Shown here one piece after another: positions 32,301 through 42,608 of a stretch of DNA of 64,000 bases (positions within the stretch are counted from its first letter, which is position 1; each line of letters begins with the position of its first letter). A program made the position numbers and the translations under genes. The DNA lies in NCBI RefSeq assembly GCF_000328475.2, contig NC_026479.1:558001-622000 (forward strand), written 5' to 3'. This DNA is from Mycosarcoma maydis. Taxonomy: Eukaryota > Basidiomycota > Ustilaginomycetes > Ustilaginales. Below the pieces are notes generated by a model that worked only from the letters and a program-made list of their open reading frames with translations, made no database searches and had not been told where the DNA came from.

Positions 32301-33222
32301 GGCTCTGGCTGGCGAGCACGAACGAACGCCCCTGCGTGCTGTCGTGGAGCCCAACACTCCTGCTGACCCTGTTACGCTGCATGGTGATGGTGGGCAGGTC
32401 AACGGCGATGGTGGCAAAGACGACCGAACTGCATTGGCACCCGCAGCGAAATTTACGAGCGACCTCATCAACCACACTATGACGCGCAAGCTGCTCAAGC
32501 ATCTCTCGGAGCTCAAGAGCTCCATGCAGACGTCTTCGGACGAGATCAACGCCGCCATTGCACGCGATGAAGACGAAGAGTACATTGATATGCTCACCAC
32601 GGAACATCGACGAATGTGGTCCTTCCCCGTGCTCCCAGGATCGTGGCTGACGCCTTCCAATCCGTTGCTCGAATTCATCAAGACCACCAACGCCGTTCTC
32701 TCGCTCGCGAAAGACCACGCAATCGAAGTGTCCATCCTCAAGCGAAACTTGCTCGACATGATCAAAGTGCGCGAATTCTCGCCTGAAGCCGAGTTCCGCA
32801 ACCCTTGCGAACCGTTCAAACTGCCACTGGTAATCTGCACGTTTTGCAATGACGATCGAACGCTCGATCTGTGCAGAGACGCCGACCTTATGCCCTCTGC
32901 CGCCTCAAACGGTGGTGGAGCTCCCAAATGGAAGTGCGCCAAGTGTCAGTTCCCATACAACATCGCAGCTTTGGAGATGAGACTGGTCAACACGGCAAAC
33001 GCCTACTTGGAAAGCTTCCACCTGCAGGACCTGAGGTGCAACAAGTGCGGTGCACTAAAGCAGACCAATTTGCAACCTCACTGCGAATGCTCTGGAAGTT
33101 TCGGATTAATGGTGACGAGGAAGGAAACCCTGAAGAGGCTGAAGAGCTTAAAGACGATTGCGGAGTTTCATGGCTTGGAGACCACGGCAATGGCGGTAGA
33201 GTCTATGTTGGCCATGGTGTAG
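26305..33222 (+). CDS. POL2: DNA polymerase epsilon catalytic subunit
   Basis: Pol epsilon is the leading-strand replicative polymerase and acts in the nucleus with its Dpb2, Dpb3 and Dpb4 subunits. This 2305-residue protein is encoded by one uninterrupted frame. The exonuclease site begins with [10 protein letters not shown] (D321, E323), followed by NGDLFDFPF and [12 protein letters not shown]. The polymerase has motif [11 protein letters not shown], motif [16 protein letters not shown] and motif C LDTDGIWC (D902, D904); the single-D DTDG form is typical of Pol epsilon. The C-terminal half is the degenerate second polymerase fold (for example [14 protein letters not shown]). It ends with two cysteine modules: CTFC...CAKC and CNKC...CEC, close to the C-terminus. 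Length is near yeast Pol2 (2222). The start ATG is in a good context (CACCATGCCC). Proofreading and polymerase residues are all present. Confidence 0.98.
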
Positions 33223-33547
33223 GGTCAATTCTTCATACAGTCACAGAGTAAGTTAAGCTAAAATGTATGCCGCATCGAGAAAAATAAATTGCATTTACGA
33301 AACAAGTATTGAGAGCGAGTAATGTACAATGAGTTAGGTGCGATAGACTGAGGAATAAAGTTTGGCTCAAAGGAAAAAGTAGCGCAGTGCGGTGATACGA
33401 AAACCCCAGGGGACCAATAGCGTCGAATCTGCGAGAGGATCGGAGGTTGAGTAGAGAGAGAAGAGAAGTCTCGCTGACTTACAAGCGACAAGCCGCTAAG
33501 ATCTGAAGCTTGTGAGACAACTGTCTTGACAGCTGCTGCATCCGAAC

Positions 33548-33709
33548 CTAGATTCCGCCACCGCTCCTCTCGGGACACACAACACGGCCTCCGGCGGTTC
33601 TACTGGCGATGTGGGCACTCCTTCTCGCAGACAGCACCGAGATGGATGCAGCCACAAAAGCGGCCGAAGCGGCAAAGAGAGTTCGTTGACGTGTGAGGAT
33701 CGACTGCAT
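33548..33709 (-). CDS. Small basic protein with possible membrane segment, 53 aa
   Basis: ATG 33709-33707, stop TAG at 33550-33548. The product begins MQSILTRQRTLFAASAAFVA and has one hydrophobic stretch at about residues 10-28 flanked by Arg, then an Arg/Gly-rich tail. That fits a small mitochondrial or membrane protein, and codon choice looks gene-like. A GTAAGT...CTCGCAG pair lies further down the same strand (about 33484 to 33424), so the 3' end may be spliced and the tail shown here may be wrong. No family recognised. Confidence 0.3.
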   Translation of the reverse strand: MQSILTRQRTLFAASAAFVAASISVLSARRSAHIASRTAGGRVVCPERSGGGI

Positions 33710-34045
33710 TTTGAAAGCTATCGAACGAGTATCGAATGGGCTCTGACTCGTTATCGCGGGGGTCTCTGGTGCCTGCCTTGATAAGATGTCTGTGCGAAAT
33801 TGGAGGTGATATGGCTTGCTCAAATGGTAAGATGGAACAGTGGAGATTTGTCAAGTATAGATGGTGAGGAGGTGGTGAGAAACCAAGCCAGAGGTGGCGT
33901 CAGAGTTTCTGATAAAGGCTGGATAAGAGAATGGCGTGTCAGATGGTAACTTCAGGCTAGGCAAGCTCGCGGTCCAGTCCCGCGAGACACCTCGTGTGGC
34001 TGCGGCGCGAAAGCCCAACAATAGTGGGAATTGTGGGGTAAGCAC

Positions 34046-34060
34046 GGACTAAGTTAGTCC
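34046..34060. repeat. Perfect 15-nt inverted repeat
   Basis: GGACTAAGTTAGTCC: 7-nt arms around a single central base, in DNA without a gene. It is not of the same family as the CACGAAT repeats. Confidence 0.7.
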
Positions 34061-34242
34061 AGCCGAGCCAGGCACCGCGGCTGAGCCCGTTAGCGACGCG
34101 CATCAGTTTTCGCTGAGTAAAGCCACGTCGGCAATCGGGCGATAGGATCTTCATCGGCAATCATCATCAATCGAGTGAAAGAAGAGGTCTAACACTTGAA
34201 ATTTTCCAACGCTAGATCCCGGGATTCTCGATCGCATGCGTG

Positions 34243-34258
34243 GATTCACGATTCGTGA
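34243..34258. repeat. Palindromic repeat copy
   Basis: GATTCACGATTCGTGA followed within 20 bp by AAGTCGTGAGTC of the second family. Confidence 0.7.
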
Positions 34259-35635
34259 GGTGAGTTGCTCAAGTCGTGAGTCATCATCCCACAACGGGTC
34301 TCGTTTCGGCGCCAAGTCGGAGCATGTCATCAAAGATCAGCAGAGACCGTTGTAGCATGTGACGCAGCAGTCTGGTCCTTTCCAACCCTAGGGTCTGCGT
34401 TGTCAAAGTGGAGAGTGACTGACCCTTCCCTACGAGTCTGAGAGACTTGCTTTACGTTCTCGTTGTTCTTCGCCTCCTTTCAAGGGAACGGTTGGAGGAC
34501 TCAAAGCAATCGTGAATGTCTCCGAAGACGAAAAGGCAGTTCGGAATTCACCAGTGTGGCGCTCGACTTGTTTGTTCCTGGTATGCAATTGACGGCCCAA
34601 CAAACGAGCTCAGGCCATGGCTGGACTTTGGTACGAACAACGACAGAAACGATACACATGCTCCTTGGAACGTCGGCATGCGGAGACAACGCTTCTGGGT
34701 GGCAGCCTTTTTAGCCTTCCCCCACTCGCTTGCAAAGACGATCACTGCAAGGAGCTGCAGCTATCTGAAAACTTATTCGCGTTTTGCGCGAAGGGCTGTT
34801 CGGGCGGTTTCTGCCTTCCCCTGCTTACAAACGTCTGCACTCACGCCGTGTGTCGAGTCGAAAAGTTTTGGTTCCAAGGTCTGGTCTGAAAGCCAGGGTG
34901 TCAAGATTTAAACTGTGAAGGCATCACACAAGTTTACTGTGACTAGATTCGAGTTCCTCGGCAGACAAGCCGATCGATTGTGCAAGATCCGTGATTTACG
35001 TGTTGCTGTAAGCAATAATCACGAAAATGGCAAACAAATTGCAGTGCAATTTTCCATAAGCACCCAAGTCAGTCACTCTTGACGGGGCCCGATCCACCGC
35101 AAATTTAGTCCCTCGAGACACAGACAGTTCTCCGATCAGCAACACGCACACGCACTAAAGATTGCGGACCAACCCATCCATAAGTTCGAACTTTAGTACA
35201 GCATGCCTGTCTCTATTTCCTCTTTTTCTCTCTATCGATGACACTTGACTCTGTCTATCGATTCTACCCTTTGGTGGTGGCAACTGTTTCCGATGCAGTC
35301 ATCATTTCGAAGAGTATGTTCATCAATTCCATAACAAGAAGTGGCCCTAAGAATAACATGTGGGTTCTACGGGGTGCGGAGGAGAGACAACGGCAGAATC
35401 TGTCCGTACAAACGCATTGCGGGGAGCACAAGTGAGCCCCACAGATTGAATCGAGTGCGGCGGAATTGTTCAAGGTTCGAGTTGTGAGTCACGAGTGTCA
35501 GGGCAGGAAGAGAGCTGCGCACAGACGATGATGAAGCGTGGCTGATATGCACGTCTCTCTCACGTTGCGCCGGGGAGATCGACCGAAGCAAGAGCGAGCA
35601 AAGAGGGCTGAGCGATTTCTCTTACCGTGGTTTCT

Positions 35636-35648
35636 CCCCCCCCCCCCC
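35636..35648 (+). repeat. Poly-C tract
   Basis: Thirteen consecutive C within pyrimidine-rich DNA upstream of glycogen synthase; its length is prone to sequencing error. Confidence 0.8.
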
Positions 35649-36634
35649 GCTTTCTGCCTTTGCCTCTTGCTTTGCAGCAGCAAAGTTGCCGGTGATTCTA
35701 CAGGTCCGTCTTTTCGGTCTCGTCCCTCTTGGCCCTCTTGGAGCGGAGTCTCCATACAAAAATGATCTATCGGTGAGGCTCTAGACCCTTTGTTTGCTTG
35801 TCCCTCTGACCAGATGCGTTGGTCCAAGTGAGTACGGTTTTCTTCCGACTGTTTTGTGATTGGCTCGTGGGCTCTGGTGGCGCTCTCCTCCACTCATCTG
35901 TCTCGCTTGGCTTCTCATTCATGGTTGGTTGGTGGCCCCGCTTTGCTTTGCCCTGCTCTTGTACACATGCTTTTGGTCAGTCCATTCGCAGCACATCGGC
36001 CGTACCGATGAATCGTCGTCAATCTCTTCTTCTCCTTGCCATTGTGTTAATCTTCGCTTGAAATCTGGCACATGCCCAACTCATTGGCCCCCAGCGGTCG
36101 AATCATTGTGGTTTTAGCTTTATCGGGTTCGGATCAGCCCCATTCATTCTTGCTTAGAAGAATCAAACTTTGGATATTTGTGTGGTAGAGTTAAACGGAG
36201 GAACGCGATTATGTAGTGATGTGAAGACCAAAAGACAGCGACACTCAGCCGCCACCTCAGCGCGCACAGACAGAGGCAGCTGCAGCTGCAGCCGAAGCTG
36301 AAGCTGCAGACAGATCGACCGAGTAAAGTCTCTGTCTGCCCGTCTGATCTTCTTGCTCCGTGTCTCAGTCAACCTCTGCCAGGCTTTTATTGCATTATCC
36401 ACCTGACCTCACCTCACCTTGTCTGTCCCGTCTTGTCTGCCACTTCCTTCTCCTCTTCTTCTATAGGTCCGTCATCCGTCTTTCCTCCTTGTCGCCTCTC
36501 CTCCATCTACATTTTGCGCCTTTCGTCCTACCTTCTCGTTGCACGAAGCTCACCTTCGCTTCTCGACGCTCAGTGCACCATATCCGATCGCCACTACAGC
36601 CCACGACTCGTGCATCTCGTAGCTGCTGGCAAAC

Positions 36635-38875
36635 ATGGCATCTTCCTCTCCCAAGAGGGACGTCCACAACCCGCTCCTCTTTGAGGCAGCATGGGAAGTA
36701 GCCAACAAGGTCGGTGGTATCTACACCGTCATCAAGACCAAGGCCCCCGTCACGCACCAGGAATATGGCGAACGCTATACCCTGATCGGCCCGCTTTCCT
36801 ACAAGACAGCGCCCATGGAGGTCGAGGCGCTCGAGCCCGAGGACCCTATTCTCAAGGAGACGCTCGACAGCATGCGTGATGCTGGTGTCAAGTTTCTCTA
36901 CGGACGCTGGCTCATCGAACGTGCTCCTCGTGTTCTCCTTTTTGACACCTCGAGCATGTACCACCGCATGGACGAGTGGAAGGGCGATCTCTGGAACCTC
37001 GCTGGTATCCCCACACCGCCCAACGACCACGAGACCAACGAGACGCTCGTCTTTGGTTATCTCGTTGCATGGTTCCTCGGCGAGTTTTCGAGTCGTGACC
37101 GCAAGCGTGCCATCATTGCCCACTTCCATGAGTGGCAGGCAGGTCTCGCCATCCCCCTCTGCAGGAAGCGTCACATTGACGTAACCACCATCTTTACAAC
37201 CCATGCCACCCTCCTCGGTCGATACCTGTGTGCAGGCAGCGTCGATTTTTACAACAACCTCCAATACTTTGACGTCGATCATGAGGCGGGTAAGCGCGGC
37301 ATCTATCACAGATACTGCGTCGAACGTGCTGCTGCCCACTGCGCCGACGTGTTCACCACCGTCAGCCACATTACCGCCTACGAATCCGAGCACCTCTTGA
37401 AACGAAAGCCAGACGGTGTTCTCCCCAACGGTCTCAACGTCGTCAAGTTCTCCGCCATGCACGAGTTCCAGAACCTCCACGCTGTGTCCAAGGCCAAGAT
37501 CAATGAGTTCGTCAAGGGTCACTTCTACGGACACTATGACTTTGACTTGGACAACACGCTCTACTTTTTCACCGCCGGTCGATACGAGTACCGAAACAAG
37601 GGTGTCGACATGTTTATCGAGTCGCTTGCTCGTCTCAACTACAAGCTACAAAAGAGCGGCTCCAAGACCACGGTGGTCGCCTTCATCATCATGCCTGCCG
37701 CCACCAACTCGTACACCATCGAGGCGCTCAAGGGTCAGGCCGTCACCAAGCAGTTGCGTGACACGGTCGAACAGATCCAAGCTCGCGTGGGAGAGCGTCT
37801 GTTTGAGAAAATGGCCCGGTATCAGGGCGAGACCGGCTCCGATGTCATCGATCCCGCGACACTGCTTTCGGATGCGGACAAGATTGCGCTCAAGAAGCGC
37901 ATCTTCGCCCTCAAGCGCAACTCGCTACCTCCCGTCGTGACACACAACATGCAGGACGACGACAATGATCCCATCCTCAACCAGATTCGCCGCGTTCAGC
38001 TGTTCAACCGCACCAGCGACCGAGTCAAGGTGATCTTCCATCCAGAATTCCTCAACGCAAACAACCCGATCTTGGGTCTCGATTACGAAGAGTTTGTGCG
38101 AGGTTGCCACTTGGGTGTCTTCCCATCGTACTACGAGCCTTGGGGCTACACACCCGCTGAGTGCACCGTGATGGGTGTTCCATCGATCACCACCAACCTG
38201 TCTGGATTCGGCTGTTTCATGGAGGACACGATCGAGCGCGGCGAGGACTACGGCATCTACATTGTTGATCGACGAATGAAGAGCGTTGAAGACTCGGTCA
38301 ACCAGCTCACGGACCAGATGTTCAGTTTCAGTCAAAAGACTCGTCGACAGCGTATCAACCAGCGAAACCGCACCGAGCGTCTGTCCGAGTTGCTCGACTG
38401 GAAGCGTTTGGGTCTGGAATACGCCAAAGCACGACAGCTTGCGCTTCGCCGTGCCTACCCGGACTCGTTTGACGAGGATGACACTATCGAAAGCTACTTT
38501 GACGACATTCACCACGATGGCAAGATGCCTCCACCGCTCTCGATGCCCGGTTCGCCGCGTTTCGGATCGGGTGCTAGAACGCCCGGCGAGTTCGGTACGC
38601 TCACGGAGGAGCTGCAGAGTCTCTCGACCTCCGACTACCGAGGGCATCAGCAATTCTGGAAGACCATGAGCCAGCACGGATCAGACGACGAGGAGGAAAA
38701 TTACCGCTACCCACTGGTCATCAAGTCGCGTGCACGCGGAACATCGGTTGGCAGCATGAGTGGCGCCAGCACCCCAGGTCTGGGTGGTGGGAAGTTCCTC
38801 TCGAGCGCCGATCTGGATCGCGCCGATGCCGCGCTCAGCAACCACAGCGGTGCGCCGAACGGCCACGGCTACTGA
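36635..38875 (+). CDS. GSY1: Glycogen synthase (GT3 family)
   Basis: Glycogen synthase extends alpha-1,4-glucan chains from UDP-glucose in the cytosol. The 746-residue frame starts at ATG 36635 with no intron. Family marks: [21 protein letters not shown] at the N-terminus (UDP-glucose binding KVGGIYT), [39 protein letters not shown]-like [24 protein letters not shown] and the catalytic [16 protein letters not shown]. The Arg-rich allosteric helix corresponds to [17 protein letters not shown]. The Ser-rich tail ([19 protein letters not shown] and on to the end) matches the region phosphorylated in yeast Gsy2 to turn the enzyme off. Length is a little above yeast Gsy2 (705). Confidence 0.97.
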   Translation: MASSSPKRDVHNPLLFEAAWEVANKVGGIYTVIKTKAPVTHQEYGERYTLIGPLSYKTAPMEVEALEPEDPILKETLDSMRDAGVKFLYGRWLIERAPRVLLFDTSSMYHRMDEWKGDLWNLAGIPTPPNDHETNETLVFGYLVAWFLGEFSSRDRKRAIIAHFHEWQAGLAIPLCRKRHIDVTTIFTTHATLLGRYLCAGSVDFYNNLQYFDVDHEAGKRGIYHRYCVERAAAHCADVFTTVSHITAYESEHLLKRKPDGVLPNGLNVVKFSAMHEFQNLHAVSKAKINEFVKGHFYGHYDFDLDNTLYFFTAGRYEYRNKGVDMFIESLARLNYKLQKSGSKTTVVAFIIMPAATNSYTIEALKGQAVTKQLRDTVEQIQARVGERLFEKMARYQGETGSDVIDPATLLSDADKIALKKRIFALKRNSLPPVVTHNMQDDDNDPILNQIRRVQLFNRTSDRVKVIFHPEFLNANNPILGLDYEEFVRGCHLGVFPSYYEPWGYTPAECTVMGVPSITTNLSGFGCFMEDTIERGEDYGIYIVDRRMKSVEDSVNQLTDQMFSFSQKTRRQRINQRNRTERLSELLDWKRLGLEYAKARQLALRRAYPDSFDEDDTIESYFDDIHHDGKMPPPLSMPGSPRFGSGARTPGEFGTLTEELQSLSTSDYRGHQQFWKTMSQHGSDDEEENYRYPLVIKSRARGTSVGSMSGASTPGLGGGKFLSSADLDRADAALSNHSGAPNGHGY

Positions 38876-39385
38876 GGAACGGAAGTCCTCACCATCAAGC
38901 TTCCTTACCCTTGAGTTTCGATAAGCCATGATTCGAATCCCATTTCCACTTCTTGTCCCTCACTTTGGTCTCGCCCTTTGTACGTCATACATATCATTGC
39001 CTTGTTTTTCATCAAACATGGATTCGGGTTTGACTTACAATCTCGTGAAGCCTTGCTTGTGCGGAGTGTCGGGGGATGAGCCGATTTGGGGTATTATCGA
39101 CTCGTAAGATCGGGTGGAGAAAATCCGATCCACGTGACCCTGTTAGGCTGGCAGGCCAAAGTCGGAACAGGAAGAAAATCACGAAGGCAAAGTCGAGCGC
39201 TTTGGAGGGTTTCTTCCTTTTCTTCCAATTGTCGGTAACTATCATTACCTCCCAGAGTACCATTCCCCCACTTGCAATTAGCTCGACTGGACTGCCTTCA
39301 CAGGCTATCGACCATCACAGGAAGACCTCACAGCTGCGTACAAGCTTTTCTCACCGTCGTGCTGTTCAGAGAAAGTGGGGAAAGA
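38876..39385. other. Glycogen synthase 3' region and next promoter
   Basis: A 510-bp region between tandem genes. No repeat-family copy and no other gene recognised. Confidence 0.5.
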
Positions 39386-40732
39386 ATGCGGTCACACAAC
39401 TTTGCCAGGTCGGTGCTCCGTTGCGCTGCTCGCAACAGCGGCGCTTCGCCGTTATCGATAGCAGCACGACACGCACCTCTGCATTCTCCAACTCGTCATA
39501 CAGTAATCGAGTCCTCCCTTCGAACTGATGTCGCTCTGTCATTCAATTCAGCTCTACGAACATTCAGCAGCAGCTGTGTTTCGCTCAAGAAAAAGTCCAA
39601 GAAGAACGCCTTCGCCGCAGCCGAAGATGACTCGTTCGAACAAGAAGACTTGCAAGACGAGGACGATGACCTCTTCGGTGGCATCTCCGACATGTCCACC
39701 TCAGCGTCCACTACATCCTCTTCCAGCGCAACCATGTCGCGGGTGGAATTCGCCAAAGCGCTGCAAGACTACCGCGCAGAATTAGAGTGGGACTCGATCG
39801 ACAAAGGTCGATTCCCTAGCCTTCACCGATGGCGTTTCCTTGCTGATCACGCAAACGACAAAGCGGAACTGGAAGAGTTGCTAGATCTGGCGAAGCTGTA
39901 CCGTGATCGGGTGGGATCGCTAGGTGTGGAGAGCGGCTCGAGGTTCGCTACGCGTGCGAGCAGTAAGAGAGTTCCCGAGGTAGCGCTGAATGCGTTTCTC
40001 GACAGGTACATCCATGGGCTGGAGTACGACTTGGAATCTCTGATGGCGGTTCAAGACGGATTGGTGAGGAAACTGGGTAGGAGGAATAGGGAGGAAATTT
40101 TGAACAGTGCCGAGATTGAGGGAAGTCCGGTTCAGGCGACTGATTTACTCGGTGTGCAAACTGCAACTGAAACTGAGACGAGCGAGGGTGCTGAAGAAGG
40201 TCAAGGGAAAGCCGAGACAATTGCCAAGCATCACGAGTTGGATATGCCTCTGGCACGAGCCCAATTATCGATCATTGATCGAATGTGTCTCCTCGTTTCG
40301 CTCTCGTCGAATCTCTCGGCGTCATCTCAACCCGATCCGCTCCTCCTCTCCTACGTCACACGCGCATACATCCAAACCTTCCACCTCGCTCAACGACGCA
40401 AGAACCTCGCAACCAACCCACTGCTCAAAAACATCTTCACGCGAACAGACGCACTCGTCTCCCTTCTCACCGCTTCCGCTCAACGCTCCATCTCTTCTCA
40501 CGCGAGCCAGAACGTCACCCAAGCGCAACGCTCGGTCGTCCTCCGAAGAAACCTCTCGACCACGCTCAGCTACGTCGCCATCAGAGGTCAGGCTCGCTTC
40601 AAGGATGGCAAGGGAAAGACTCTCGATCCGGTGAGGACGTTGTACAGGCTCATGGAGAGCGTGGATCGTCAACAGAGCTCAGCGCTAGTGAGGAAGGTGG
40701 AGCCGTTGCTGCAGAGCTACAAGGCACCCTGA
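39386..40732 (+). CDS. Unidentified protein, probably mitochondrial, 448 aa
   Basis: I do not recognise the family with confidence. The chosen start is ATG 39386; the frame is open upstream only to a TTG at 39272. The N-terminus is rich in Arg, Ser and Ala with almost no acids for about 70 residues (MRSHNFARSVLRCAARNSG), like a cleavable mitochondrial presequence, and RTFSSSCVSLKKKSKK may mark the cleavage region. An acidic stretch follows, then WDSIDKGRFPSLHRWRFLAD and two predicted helical regions (EELLDLAKLYRDRV; FLDRYIHGLEYDLESLM). The C-terminal part is helical with repeated Leu (LLLSYVTRAYIQTFHLAQRR). It could be a mitochondrial RNA-processing or ribosome-associated factor, but that is a guess from composition. 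It is tail to tail with DBR1, 166 bp apart. Confidence 0.75.
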   Translation: MRSHNFARSVLRCAARNSGASPLSIAARHAPLHSPTRHTVIESSLRTDVALSFNSALRTFSSSCVSLKKKSKKNAFAAAEDDSFEQEDLQDEDDDLFGGISDMSTSASTTSSSSATMSRVEFAKALQDYRAELEWDSIDKGRFPSLHRWRFLADHANDKAELEELLDLAKLYRDRVGSLGVESGSRFATRASSKRVPEVALNAFLDRYIHGLEYDLESLMAVQDGLVRKLGRRNREEILNSAEIEGSPVQATDLLGVQTATETETSEGAEEGQGKAETIAKHHELDMPLARAQLSIIDRMCLLVSLSSNLSASSQPDPLLLSYVTRAYIQTFHLAQRRKNLATNPLLKNIFTRTDALVSLLTASAQRSISSHASQNVTQAQRSVVLRRNLSTTLSYVAIRGQARFKDGKGKTLDPVRTLYRLMESVDRQQSSALVRKVEPLLQSYKAP

Positions 40733-40898
40733 TCGGCATGGCGAGCAAAGCAGCGTCAGAGAAACAAGGCTCCGCGTCGGCGTACAATTCTCATGGATCA
40801 AAATCACAAAACATTGACAAGCTCAGCTTCACAAGACTGCGTGTGATCCAAGATCCGATGAATGATGTGTTGTGACGTTGCGATGGAACACTTCGGTT

Positions 40899-42608
40899 TC
40901 AGCCTGTGCCTTCTTTCCAACGAGCATGCAGCTCGTCATCATCCGACAAAGTAAGCACGTCGCGACGGCTTCCATCATGCTTGAACCCATCACCGTTTGC
41001 GTGCGCATCGCTGCAGTCGCTATCCAGATCATCCATGTCGATCGCAAGTGCATTTGGATCCGATACCGCCTCACTATGAACTTGGCTCGGATCTCGATCG
41101 CCCGTAGGTGTTGCGGGATGAAACGACGCCGCAAGATGCTCCTGGGGATGCGGATAGCAGCTTGCGCCGCCAAACGCGTCCGGACGAGGATTGATCTTGT
41201 TCTCAATACCCAGGAATCTGCAAAAGGCCTCAGTTTGTGGGTTTGTATACCACGCCGGTGGTGCTTGCGACAGTCCTCCCGGCTCGAAAGGTGCCGGTGC
41301 TGTACGAACGAACTGTTGAACTCTGTGGACATCTAGACCGACTCCTTCGGTCTCTCGCTCATCTTGCGGGGTGCAGGCTCTCGAGCCTTCGCGCTCATCC
41401 TGTTTGCGTTTCCCGCTGTTCCTGGTTGTGAAGGGGGAGACGAGATTTTGCTCGATCCATCGCTCTTCCTCCTCTATCCTCGCCAACAGTGAAGCAGAAA
41501 AGGGATCGGGAAGATCTGGTTGACGGTACTGGAGAGAAAAGTGCGAGTGGAACGCGCGCGTGATGGCGAGCCATCGTTGGTTGTATCTCAGCGAGGGTGG
41601 GATACGCTGTGTATAGCCGAGCGATGCTTTGCGAGATTCCAGCTCGGCATCTTGAGGCGATGGGAGATTGATGATCTGCAGAAACTGCGTTTGCGGAAGG
41701 CACTTGTGCAACGCAAGGAAACGGGTAGCAGTGGCAGACTTGGTTACGGTGCCGTCAACTGCGATGTCAGCAGAGGGAGCTGGCTTAGGCGACTCTGGCA
41801 AGTCATCGTCTGAATCCAGGCTTATGTCGAGTGCCTCAGGGTTCGTGTTTGCTGCCGTCGTCGATGAAGGCTCGATCGCTGGATCCATTTGACCGTGTCT
41901 GAACAGAGCGGCGAATTTGACGTGTAGATGCGCAGAGAACCAGAAGGCGGGCTTCAAACACTGCAAGAGCTCCATGAGCGGTGGTGATCCCAACGTCCTA
42001 GACTCGATTTCCTCTTTGAAGAACGGCTTTTTGCGTATTAATGCTTGGGTATTCCCCCACTGCTCGATTGTGTTCGGCCAATCGTGTGACATGACAATTT
42101 CCACTTGTCCGTCTTTCAAGGCCTTCAATCTGACAACGTCGAACTCTCTGGTGTGATAGCAACTTCTGATCGAACCTGCATCGTATGGCAGCTTTTCGAA
42201 CCGTCCTTTCCTGTAGTCCTTCTCCTTGTAGATTCCCGAGATACCTGCAACTACGATCCCGTTGAGCTCTATTACACCGGCAGCGCCCAGAAAATAAATG
42301 TTGGGAGCGAGCCAACCACCGTGATACAGCTCGTGCATGTAATTGCTTGCTTCATGATTGCCGCCAATCACCAGGGTGAGAATGGGGGCTATCTTTTCAC
42401 CGGAGTAGTACGAGTGAAAGTCGCCGAGTTGACGATACTTCTGCGGTACGGCGAGCGCGTGTAAATCAGAGTGGTTGCGGATGGCCTGGAAATCACCGCA
42501 GAGGAGGAGGGCATCAATGTGCAGAGACTGCTCGCGTTCGGTGCGGAGGAGCGAGGCGTAGATGGCATCGAGCTCTCCATGACTGCAGCCTTGGATGGCG
42601 AGCTTCAT
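40899..42608 (-). CDS. DBR1: Intron lariat debranching enzyme
   Basis: Dbr1 cuts the 2'-5' bond of excised intron lariats in the nucleus and is a metallophosphoesterase. The 569-residue frame starts at ATG 42608-42606. Motifs in order: GCSHGELDAIY (residues 8-18; the metal-binding His is H11), LLLCGDFQAIRN, VIGGNHEASNYM, GGWLAPNIYFLGAAGV, GISGIYKEKDYRKGRFE, MSHDWPNTIEQWG and WFSAHLHVKFAA. All phosphoesterase metal ligands are present. The C-terminal DBR1 domain lies around residues 290-390 (FLALHKCLPQTQFLQII), followed by an acidic low-complexity tail. Length is similar to other fungal Dbr1 proteins with extended tails. It is divergent from the SH3/RA gene. Confidence 0.96.
   Translation of the reverse strand: MKLAIQGCSHGELDAIYASLLRTEREQSLHIDALLLCGDFQAIRNHSDLHALAVPQKYRQLGDFHSYYSGEKIAPILTLVIGGNHEASNYMHELYHGGWLAPNIYFLGAAGVIELNGIVVAGISGIYKEKDYRKGRFEKLPYDAGSIRSCYHTREFDVVRLKALKDGQVEIVMSHDWPNTIEQWGNTQALIRKKPFFKEEIESRTLGSPPLMELLQCLKPAFWFSAHLHVKFAALFRHGQMDPAIEPSSTTAANTNPEALDISLDSDDDLPESPKPAPSADIAVDGTVTKSATATRFLALHKCLPQTQFLQIINLPSPQDAELESRKASLGYTQRIPPSLRYNQRWLAITRAFHSHFSLQYRQPDLPDPFSASLLARIEEEERWIEQNLVSPFTTRNSGKRKQDEREGSRACTPQDERETEGVGLDVHRVQQFVRTAPAPFEPGGLSQAPPAWYTNPQTEAFCRFLGIENKINPRPDAFGGASCYPHPQEHLAASFHPATPTGDRDPSQVHSEAVSDPNALAIDMDDLDSDCSDAHANGDGFKHDGSRRDVLTLSDDDELHARWKEGTG

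Larger units (their letters stand above)
33223..36634. other. 3.4 kb intergenic region between POL2 and glycogen synthase
   Basis: The longest gap. It contains the small minus-strand ORF at 33548-33709, a palindromic repeat at 34243-34258, the 15-nt perfect inverted repeat at 34046-34060, GTGAGTCACGAG near 35484, a run of 13 C at 35636-35648, and from about 36380 pyrimidine-rich DNA that fits the glycogen synthase 5' UTR. Several other open frames exist but show no recognisable features. Confidence 0.55.

Noticed and set aside
34516..34911. 131-codon ATG ORF on the plus strand in the POL2/glycogen synthase gap
   Set aside because: Amino acid composition is random-looking, there is no motif, and codon use differs from neighbouring genes.
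35498..35893. 131-codon minus-strand ORF over the poly-C tract
   Set aside because: It starts with GTG, and the frame depends on the exact length of the C run.
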